Assembly: GCA_905234705.1 (NCBI GenBank)
Contig: CAJOIB010000009.1
Span: forward strand, 1 to 60,845
Direction: 5' to 3'
Origin: an uncultured Selenomonadaceae bacterium
Lineage (GTDB): Bacteria > Bacillota > Negativicutes > Selenomonadales > Selenomonadaceae
DNA length: 60,845 bases
A program made the position numbers and the translations under genes. The notes under the pieces were generated by a model. That model saw nothing but the letters and a program-made list of their open reading frames with translations. It did not search any database and had not been told where the DNA came from. Below, piece after piece: positions 52,412-60,845 of the stretch (positions are counted from its first letter, which is position 1; the number at the start of each line of letters is the position of its first letter).

Positions 52412-55400
52412 TCAGACCGCCGCCTTAGCAATTTCTTTTTTGGCAACGGCAAGCATCAATTTAATTCGGTTAAGCTGATTAACTTCCGATGAGCCGGCGT
52501 CGCAGTCAATCGCCACGATATTTGCTCCGGCGTAACTTTCGCGCAGATTGTGCATTACGCCCTTGCCGGTAATGTGATTCGGCAGACAACCGAACGGCTG
52601 AAGGCAAACGATATTGTTAACGCCTTCTTCGATAAGCTTAACCATTTCGCCCGTAAGAAACCAACCTTCGCCCGCCATAGGCGCGAAGCAAATTTCGCAG
52701 TTTCTTTAATCGAATGCGGCGCGCGGAAATGATTGGAATCTTTGAGGGCGTTTTTCATTGGGCGGCGGAAAAATTCAATGAACTGGATAAAAATTTCGCC
52801 GAAAAATTTGGATTTGTAACTGCCGCCTAAAAGTTTTTGACGCGCAATCTCGTCGTACGCCGAATATAAGAAGAAATCAACAAAATCCGGCATAACCACC
52901 TCCGCGCCCTCTTGAGCAAGAATTTTTTCCAGCTGATTATTCGCCACGGGGTGATATTTAACCAGAATCTCGCCGACAATTCCAACTTTCGGCTTGTCAA
53001 CGCTCTCGTCAATCATTATTTCGTCAAACTGCGCGACAATCCTTTTAACGTTCCGGCGAAAAGTCAAATAATTTCCGTTGAGCAAATCAGCCTTAGCAAG
53101 CGCCATCCAATTATCGTAAAGTTTATCAGTTTCGCCCGCGTGAATTTCGTAGGGGCGCATACGATTTGAAACATTCATCAGCAAATCGCCGTAAACCGCC
53201 GCCTTAATCGCGTCCATTAAACAATCGCGGCTCAATTCAAAGGCGTCAGTTTCATCTGGCAAACCGTAACAGGCGAAAACCGGCACTTGACCAAAACCGG
53301 CAAATTTCAACGCGCGCCGCAATACGCTAATATAATTCGTCGCACGGCACGCGCCGCAAGTTTGAAAAAGCACAATCGAAGTATTATCCACGTCATAATC
53401 GCCGGATTTGAGCGCGCTAATCAGCTGACCGATAACCACGATAGCCGGATAACACATATCATTATTGACGTAGCGCAAACCCAAATCAATCGCGGCTTTG
53501 TCGGGCAACGCGGGAATTTCAATTCGGTAGCCGTACTTTTTCAACACAGCTTGAATCAACTCAAAATGTATGGGCGCCATTTGCGGGGCTAAAATTGTGT
53601 GCGTTTTTTTGCAATCGGCGGTGAATCTCGGACGCGGTTTCATTTCCACTGGCTGATAGGCAACCGGAATTTTCCGTTTCAACGCCGCTAATAATGAGCG
53701 TAATCTGATTCGCGCCGCGCCTAAATTTGAAACTTCGTCCAGCTTAATCATTGTGTAAATTTTGCCGTGACTTTCAAGAATTTCTTTGACTTGCTCGGTA
53801 GTTATCGCGTCCAAGCCACAGCCAAACGAACTTAGCTGAATCAATGTGACGTTAGGATTTTCCGCCGCGAAATGTGCCGCGTGATAAAGCCGCGCGTGAT
53901 AACTCCACTGATTAACGAACGAAATGCTTGAAGATTTTGTCGGCAAGTGCGAAATCGAATCCTCAGAAATTATCGGCAAATCGTACGACTGAATCATTTC
54001 CGAAATACCGTGATTAATTTCCGGATCAATATGGTAAGGGCGACCGACGAGCAGAATTGCCTGTTCGCCGGTTTTTTTTATTCGCGCCAAAACCGATTCG
54101 CCAAAATTCATAACGTCGCGCCGATAATTATTCAACTCCATCTCCGCCGCATCAACCGCCGCGTAAATCTCTCGCGCAGAAATATTTTCCGAACGCAATT
54201 CTTCAGCCAGGCGCTTTTTCAATTTTTTCATATCGTGAACCGGCAGGAAAGGCTGAATAAATTTGATATTTTTTTCGCGCAAAATGTCCATATTGCCGCG
54301 GATATTTTCCGGATAACTCGCCACAATCGGGCAATTATAAAAATTATCGGAGCGCGTATCGAAATTGTACGGCTCGCACGGATAAAAAATTTTGTCAACG
54401 CCGCGCTCTATCAAATCCATTATGTGCCCGTGCGCCAATTTCGCCGGATAACAAAGCGAATCGCTCGGAATAGTCGCCATTCCCTTATAAAAAAGTTCAG
54501 CGTTAGATTTGCCCGACAACTCAACGCGATAGCCCAGCGCCGTGAAAAACGTATGCCAAAACGGATAATCTTCATAAATATTCAAAACGCGCGGAATACC
54601 GATAACGCCGCGAGTCGGATTTTCCAGCGGCTGATAATCAAAAACGCGCTTGTACTTATACGCATAAGCATTTGGAATTTCGGCTGAAGTTTTCGGTTTG
54701 CCGCCAACGCCGCGCTCGCAACGATTGCCGGTAAAAAATTTGCCGCCGTCCGGAAATTTCTGCATAGTTATCAAACAATTATTGCCGCAACGCCCGCACC
54801 GGTAGGATTTGGTTACAATTTCAAAATTCGTCAAATCTTCAGCGCTTAGCAGGTTAGTGGTCAGTGGTCGGTGGTCAGGGGTAAGTGATTCGAGAGCGAT
54901 AATCGCCGCGCCATAAGCGCCCATCAAGCCCGCAATGTCCGGACGAATAACTTTCTTGCCGAGAATTTCTTCAATCGCACGCAAAACCGCGTCATTATAA
55001 AAAGTGCCGCCCTGCACAACAATATTTTCGCCGAGGTCATCAACATTTTTCAGCTGCATAACTTTGAACAGCGCATTTTTGATAACTGACAGCGCAATTC
55101 CCGCCGAAATATCGCTGACGCTCGCGCCTTCCTTTTGCGCTTGCTTAACTTTCGAGTTCATAAAAACTGTACAGCGCGTCCCCAAATCCACCGGCGCGTT
55201 TGAAGTCAAAGCCTTATTCGCAAAATCGCCCGCGCTCATATTCAAGCCCTGCGCGAAATTCTGAATAAAACTGCCGCAACCCGCGCTGCAAGCCTCATTC
55301 AGAGTAATGTTGCCAATAGTGCCGTCCTTGACGAAAAAGCATTTCATATCCTGCCCGCCAATATCCAGCACAAATGAAACTTCGGGGCAAAATTCCTGCG

Positions 55401-56610
55401 CCGCGCACAAATGGGCGAAAGTCTCAACTTCAGAGCCGTCCGCGTGCAACGCCGCCTTGACAATCTGCTCGCCGTAGCCCGTAGTAAAAACTTTGCCAAT
55501 CTCAACGCCCGCCGGAAGATTTTTATACAATTCGCTGATTTGCCCAATCACAGTCTTAAGCGGCGAACCGCCATTCGATTTGTAATCAGTGTACAGAATT
55601 TCTTTGTCCTTGCCAATCGCGCAGATTTTAGTCGTGGTCGAACCGGCGTCAATGCCAATGAAAATTTTGCCGCGATAATTTTTCAAATCGCCGCGCTTAA
55701 CCTTAGCCGTATCGTGACGCGCGCGGAAATTTTTATAATCAGCGTCATTTTTAAACAAAATAAAATCCGCCTTGCGCGTTTCCGTCTTAGCGGCGGCTTC
55801 AGATTTTTTAATTGAATCCTCTAAATCGGCAACGGAAATGCTCTTAGCTTCGTCACTGAGCGCCGCGCCCGCCGCTACAAAATAATTTCCGTTCTCGGTG
55901 TTAACAACCTGCTCCGGCGTAAGTTTCAGCGTCTCAACAAATCTTTTCTTGAGTTCCGGTAAAAAATGTAAAGGTCCACCCAAAAACGCCACAACGCCAT
56001 CAATCGGTCTGCCCTGCGCGAGATTGCCGATTGTCTGATTAACTACCGCTTGAAAAATCGAAAGCGCAATGTCAGCTTTTTTCGCGCCGTCATTCATCAA
56101 AGCTTGAATATCAGTCTTGGCGAAAACGCCACAGCGCGACGCGATTGTATAAATCTGCTTGCCCTTCTCAGCCAGCGCATTTAAGCCCAGCGCGTCCGTT
56201 GACAGCAAAGCCGCCATGTGGTCGATAAATGAGCCAGTGCCGCCCGCACATACGCCATTCATCCGAACTTCCGGCGCGCCCTTCAAATAAATAATTTTCG
56301 CGTCTTCGCCGCCCAATTCCACAACCGTATCAGTTTTCGGAATAAATTCTTCGACGGCAGTTTGACAGGCTATAACTTCCTGCACGAACGGCAGGGAAAT
56401 TTTTTTAGCAATGCCCATGCCCGCCGATCCCGCAAGCGCAATTTTAAATTTCGTTTCGCCAACAATATTTTTCAGTGTCGCCAAAGTATTTGTAAGCGCG
56501 GAGCTGATTTCCGAAAAGTGCCGTGAATAATCCTTGTGTATGACTTGTTTATCACCGTCCAGCACAACGCATTTAATCGTCGTCGAACCGATGTCAATTC
56601 CGACGTTCAT
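52412..56610 (-). pseudogene. 2-hydroxyacyl-CoA dehydratase activase/component fusion (BadF/BcrA ATPase + DUF2229), frameshifted near its 3' end
   Basis: Two activase ATPase modules (GIDIGSTTIKCV; GIDAGSTTTKICAIG) plus CoA-dehydratase-like C-terminal region. Conserved MAGEGWFLTGEMVKLIEEGVNNIVCLQPFGCLPNHITGKG is in a different frame from the preceding APHSIKETAKFA. Confidence 0.75.
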
Positions 56611-56700
56611 ACTAAAATCACCTCTAGCGCAATTCTATAATTCGCCGCCGCCCTTGTCAATGAAACTAATTCGCGTTATACTGATTTAAAAATTTTCGGG

Positions 56701-57963
56701 GTGAATGTTATGCAGGCGAAACGCGGCACGCGCGATAAACTTGATAAATTTTTTGATATGAGCCGCCCAATCACCGTGACGTTGCAAATCCAAGGCGCGG
56801 CGGTTTATGATTTCAGCTGTTTTGGCGTTGACAAAGACGAAAAACTTTCTGACGACCGGTATATGATTTTTTACAACCAGCCCGCGTCGCCCGCAAGCGA
56901 AATTGTTTACAAAGAAATTGGCGGCGGCGCTGAATTTACAATTAATCTCGGCAAAATCCCCGCGTCGATTCAAAAATTAGTTTTTACCGGCAGTATTGAC
57001 GGCGCTGGTACGATGGGCGAAATTTCCGCGCACAAAATTTTTCTCGCGCAGGACGGCAAAGAAACTGTCGCGGCGGAATTTACCGGCGCTGATTTTCAAC
57101 AGGAAAAAGCCGTTACCGCGCTGGAAATTTACCGCAAAGACAGCTGGCGCTTTAATGTTGTGGCGCGCGGTTTCAATGGCGGTTTAGATGCGCTGTTAAA
57201 ATCTTTTGGCGGCGAAGTGGCTGAAGAAGTTCAATCTGCGCCTAAAAAAGTTTCGCTGGAAAAGAAAATCGCTGAAGGCGCGCCTAAATTGGTTTCGCTC
57301 GTTAAGCCGCTCAAAGTTGAATTGGAAAAACGAAATTTGCTTGACGTCGTTGCCAAAGTGGCGCTGGTTATGGATATTTCCGGCTCGATGTACCACAGCT
57401 ACAAAAACGGCACTGTTCAAGAAATTGTCAATAAAATTTTGCCGATAGCCGTGCAATTCGACGACGACGGCGAACTGGATTTTTGGTACTACGGCTCATA
57501 TATCAAGCGTATGCCGAGCGTCAATATGGCGAATTACGAATCTGCCGTTCCCGCGAATTGGAATAGATTGATGGGCGAATTGGGCGGCGGCACGAATGCC
57601 TATCTGGTTATGAAAGACGTTGTTAAGGAATTTCAAGACAGCAAAGTTCCGGCTTACGTGATTTTCGTGACGGACGGCGAAATTGACGATGACGTTGAAG
57701 AAATTGTAATTAAATCGTCGAAGATGCCCATTTTCTGGCAATTTGTTGGGATTGGCAATGACGCCAGCGGATTTTTAGGGCGGCTGTTGGGCGGCTATGG
57801 TTTTCTTGAGCGGCTTGATAATTTGAGCGGCAGATTGGTTGACAATACAAATTTTTTCGCGCTGGATGATTTCCGCACGGTCGATAATTCAGAATTGTAT
57901 TCGCGGCTGCTGAATGAATTTCCCATTTGGTTGAAAGACGCGCGCCGTCATAACATTTTCTAA
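56701..57963 (+). CDS. TerD-like domain fused to VWA domain (TerF-like)
   Basis: GVDKDEKLSDDRYMIFYNQPASPASEIVY (TerD-like) and VALVMDISGSMYHSYKNGTVQEIVNKILPIAVQFDDDGELDFWYYG (VWA). Confidence 0.8.
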   Translation: MNVMQAKRGTRDKLDKFFDMSRPITVTLQIQGAAVYDFSCFGVDKDEKLSDDRYMIFYNQPASPASEIVYKEIGGGAEFTINLGKIPASIQKLVFTGSIDGAGTMGEISAHKIFLAQDGKETVAAEFTGADFQQEKAVTALEIYRKDSWRFNVVARGFNGGLDALLKSFGGEVAEEVQSAPKKVSLEKKIAEGAPKLVSLVKPLKVELEKRNLLDVVAKVALVMDISGSMYHSYKNGTVQEIVNKILPIAVQFDDDGELDFWYYGSYIKRMPSVNMANYESAVPANWNRLMGELGGGTNAYLVMKDVVKEFQDSKVPAYVIFVTDGEIDDDVEEIVIKSSKMPIFWQFVGIGNDASGFLGRLLGGYGFLERLDNLSGRLVDNTNFFALDDFRTVDNSELYSRLLNEFPIWLKDARRHNIF

Positions 57964-57970
57964 ACAAAAA

Positions 57971-58008
57971 AATAATCGGTCACAAATGCGCGACCGACTT
58001 TTTTTATT
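57971..58008. terminator. Rho-independent terminator, probably bidirectional
   Basis: CGGTCACAAATGCGCGACCG followed by ACTTTTTTT, preceded by an A-run. Confidence 0.6.
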
Positions 58009-58021
58009 TACGGAAAAAATT

Positions 58022-58399
58022 TTACTGTTTATGTTTCGCTTGATAATCCTCGATAGCCGCCTTAATCGCCTCTTCAGCGAGCACCGAGCAATGCAATTTG
58101 TGCGCGGGCAAGCCATCAAGCGCCTCAGTCACAGCTTTATTCGTCAACTGCAAAACTTCACTAACCGGTTTGCCCTTAATCATTTCGGTAGCCATGGAAC
58201 TTGACGCTATCGCCGAGCCGCACCCGAACGTCTCAAATTTAACATCAGTTATAATATCGTCGTCGATTTTCAAATAAATCTTCATAATATCGCCGCAAAC
58301 CGCATTGCCAACTTCGCCGACGCCGTCCGCATTTTCGATACTGCCAACATTGCGCGGATTGCGAAAATGATCCATTACCTTCGCACTGTACAATGGCAT
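58022..58399 (-). CDS. iscU: Iron-sulfur cluster scaffold protein (IscU/NifU N-terminal type)
   Basis: YSAKVMDHFRNPRNVGSIENADGVGEVGNAVCGDIMKIYLKI; FGCGSAIASSSM. Confidence 0.94.
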   Translation of the reverse strand: MPLYSAKVMDHFRNPRNVGSIENADGVGEVGNAVCGDIMKIYLKIDDDIITDVKFETFGCGSAIASSSMATEMIKGKPVSEVLQLTNKAVTEALDGLPAHKLHCSVLAEEAIKAAIEDYQAKHKQ

Positions 58400-58411
58400 T
58401 TCAATTCCCCC

Positions 58412-59602
58412 TCATTCCGGCAAAACAAATTCGCGTTTGCCGATAAGTTTATCCTTCCACAGCGGCGAAATACTACGCAGATATTCAACCACTTCACCAA
58501 CCGCCACAATTATTTTTTCAACTTCAGCGGCGGTGTTATTTTCGCACAAAGTCAATCGCAGCGAGCCGTGAGCAATTTCGTGCTGCCGACCAATCGCCAG
58601 CAAAACGTGGCTTGGATCGAGCGAACCCGAAGTACACGCCGAACCCGACGACGCACAAATTCCCTTATCGTCCAAATGCAACAACAAAGCTTCGCCTTCG
58701 ATACCTTCAAAACAAAAATTGACATTGCCAGGCAAACGTTTTTCAGCATCGCCGTTTAAAGTGCTGTGCGGAATTTTATTCAGCCCGTCAATCAATTTCT
58801 GCCGCAGTTCCAAAAGCTTTGAATTATTTTCCGCCATATTCGCGCAGGCGTCCAAAAGAGCCGTAGCCATTCCCATTATCGCAGGAACATTTTCAGTACC
58901 GCCGCGTTTTCCGCGTTCCTGCGCGCCGCCTTCAATGATATTCACCAACTGAATACCTTTACGCGCGTACAATGCGCCAATGCCTTTCGGTCCGTGGAAT
59001 TTATGAGCCGATATTGACAGCAAATCGATATTCTGAGCCTTAACGTCAATCGGCAAATGTCCCGCCGCTTGAACCGCATCCGTATGAAAAATAACTTTAG
59101 CCGCGCGGCAAATTTCGCCAATTTCCGCTATCGGCTGAATCGTGCCAATTTCATTATTCGCATACATTATCGTAACCAGCGCGGTATCTTCGCGAATCGC
59201 ATTTTTAACTTGCTCCGGCGTGATTATTCCATTTTCGTGCACGTCCAAAAGTTCAATTTCAAAACCTTCGCGTTTCAATTTGTCAAGCGTGTGCAGTACC
59301 GCGTGATGTTCAAACGCCGTGGAAATGATATGACGCTTATTTTTCTTAGCGCCGATTTTTGCCGCAGAAATTATCGCTTGATTGTCCGCTTCACTGCCGC
59401 CCGAAGTAAAATAAATTTCAGCCGCCGTTGCCCCGATACAACCAGCAATTTGTTCGCGCGCAAAACTTATTGAATCTTTCGATTCCTGCCCAAAACTATA
59501 CAAGCTTGAAGGATTGCCCCAAATTTTTTCCATATACGGCAACATCGCTTTGATAACCTTTTCGCTCATTTGCGTAGTTGCCGCGTTGTCTGCGTATATC
59601 AT
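58412..59602 (-). CDS. iscS: Cysteine desulfurase (NifS/IscS)
   Basis: YADNAATTQMSEKVIKAMLPYM; SAHKFHGPKGIGALYARKG; SSGSACTSGSLDPSHVLLAIG. Confidence 0.95.
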   Translation of the reverse strand: MIYADNAATTQMSEKVIKAMLPYMEKIWGNPSSLYSFGQESKDSISFAREQIAGCIGATAAEIYFTSGGSEADNQAIISAAKIGAKKNKRHIISTAFEHHAVLHTLDKLKREGFEIELLDVHENGIITPEQVKNAIREDTALVTIMYANNEIGTIQPIAEIGEICRAAKVIFHTDAVQAAGHLPIDVKAQNIDLLSISAHKFHGPKGIGALYARKGIQLVNIIEGGAQERGKRGGTENVPAIMGMATALLDACANMAENNSKLLELRQKLIDGLNKIPHSTLNGDAEKRLPGNVNFCFEGIEGEALLLHLDDKGICASSGSACTSGSLDPSHVLLAIGRQHEIAHGSLRLTLCENNTAAEVEKIIVAVGEVVEYLRSISPLWKDKLIGKREFVLPE

Positions 59603-59713
59603 AGTACCCCTTCTTTCGACGCCGAAATTATATCCATATTTATCTACTTCGTCAATAGGTAAAACTTGATAAAAATTTACGTTTCAGTTATAATAATGCA
59701 CGGGGTTTTTATT

Positions 59714-60127
59714 ATGATTTTGATTTCTACAAAAGGCAGATATGCGCTACAGGTAATGCTAGATTTGGCGGAACAAGATTCTGAAAAGTTCGTACCGCTC
59801 GAAGAAATTGCATCGCGGCAGGGAATTTCAAAAAAATACTTAGAGGCTATTTTAAAGGTACTAGTTCAGCACGGATTTTTGAAGGGGCTAAGCGGCAGAG
59901 GCGGCGGCTATAAATTGACGCGAAAACCGGCTGAGTATAATGTTGGGGAAATTTTGGAATTGACTGAAGTCACGCTCGCGACGGTTTCCTGTCTTAAAAG
60001 CGAAAATAATACTTGCGAAAAAAAATTTAATTGCCGGATTTTGCCAATGTGGGAAAAATTTAATGAGATAACGCACGAATTTTTTTTCAACATCACGCTG
60101 GAAGATATTTTGAATAACAAATTTTAA
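59714..60127 (+). CDS. Rrf2-family transcriptional regulator (IscR-like)
   Basis: ISTKGRYALQVMLDLAEQDSEKFVPLEEIASRQGISKKYLEAILKVLVQHGFLKGLSGRGGGYKL; three Cys downstream. Confidence 0.9.
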   Translation: MILISTKGRYALQVMLDLAEQDSEKFVPLEEIASRQGISKKYLEAILKVLVQHGFLKGLSGRGGGYKLTRKPAEYNVGEILELTEVTLATVSCLKSENNTCEKKFNCRILPMWEKFNEITHEFFFNITLEDILNNKF

Positions 60128-60193
60128 ATAAAAAAAAATCAGCCGCACTTCTGCGCGACCGACTTTTTATTTATTGTTCAAACGTTAAATTTC

Positions 60194-60799
60194 TTATTGA
60201 TTCAAGCTGCACTTAATTTCAATGATAGTGCCGCCGCGGGTAACAAATTCCATAACGCGGCGATTGTCTTTGCTGATGTACTTGTAAACAACGTCGCCAT
60301 TGTCAAGATTGGTAACAGCTGTAGCACTGCCGTAAGCCGGATTGAGTGTATAATCGCCCATACCAACCGCAATATCGCCAGGAGTGTAAAGTCCTTCAAA
60401 GGTCGTGGAAACTTCCTGCACGCTGTTATTGGCGTCAACTTTCATATCGAGACCGTTTTCAAATTGCAAAGTTTGATCTGCTGCAACTGTCGGCTCGCCG
60501 TAAAGCGATTTAGCAGTGTCAAGGTTAGCGCCAGGAACCATGCCGGCAAGAGCAGGCGCGGTTTTATCAGAGCCGTTTTTAACAGTTTCCATAATAGCGG
60601 CGGCTTCGTCGGCAAGCGCTTTGACTTTATCAACAGCCGCTGCAGCTTGATCTTTTGCGTCTTGAGCCGCGTCTTTTACTTGTTCCACAGCCGCGTTAGC
60701 GTCCTGCTTGACATCCTCGGCAGGTTTGTTGCCGCCGCCACAGCCCGCCGTCGTAAACACAGCCGCTGTTAATAGCAATGCCGCTAAAGTTTTCTTCAT
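60194..60799 (-). CDS. Putative lipoprotein
   Basis: MKKTLAALLLTAAVFTTAGCGGG lipobox; Ala/Lys/Asp-rich helical segment. Confidence 0.8.
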   Translation of the reverse strand: MKKTLAALLLTAAVFTTAGCGGGNKPAEDVKQDANAAVEQVKDAAQDAKDQAAAAVDKVKALADEAAAIMETVKNGSDKTAPALAGMVPGANLDTAKSLYGEPTVAADQTLQFENGLDMKVDANNSVQEVSTTFEGLYTPGDIAVGMGDYTLNPAYGSATAVTNLDNGDVVYKYISKDNRRVMEFVTRGGTIIEIKCSLNQ

Positions 60800-60845
60800 T
60801 CTTAACTACCTCCAAAAATTTCTCATATTACGTTTGACGTGTTAT

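Overview
The window is about 60.8 kb from a diderm Firmicute, most likely Negativicutes/Selenomonadales-like. That placement is inferred from gene content and order (LpxL/HtrB-type acyltransferase, dprA-topA-trmFO-hslVU order, 2-hydroxyacyl-CoA dehydratase activase). Most of the window is ordinary chromosomal housekeeping: ispG, rseP, queH, mutS, murD, murG, dprA, trmFO, hslVU, an FMN-riboswitch ribE-ribBA-ribH block, rbfA, nrnA, truB, rapZ, yvcK, folB, dapA, groESL, flagellin and iscSU. I found no rRNA, tRNA or CRISPR array. The items most worth following up are: (1) the gene in the topA slot encodes a shortened topoisomerase I-like protein with substitutions at most of its metal/catalytic signature positions; (2) a 28-aa hydrophobic peptide gene at ~28.8-29.1 kb has its own promoter, a Shine-Dalgarno (SD)-sequestering hairpin, a terminator and a possible antisense promoter, resembling an undescribed type I toxin-antitoxin locus; (3) the flagellin mRNA leader is long and highly structured (18-bp closing stem, GGA-loop hairpin) behind a sigma28-like promoter, and a second sigma28-like promoter precedes an orphan 131-aa protein; (4) a two-gene McrB-like/DUF2357-nuclease defence module is inserted between murG and dprA; (5) several genes are decaying by small deletions (two radical SAM maturases around a PqqD-like protein, an MFS transporter, the 2-HAD activase). 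All calls come from reading the sequence and supplied ORFs. No database search was run.
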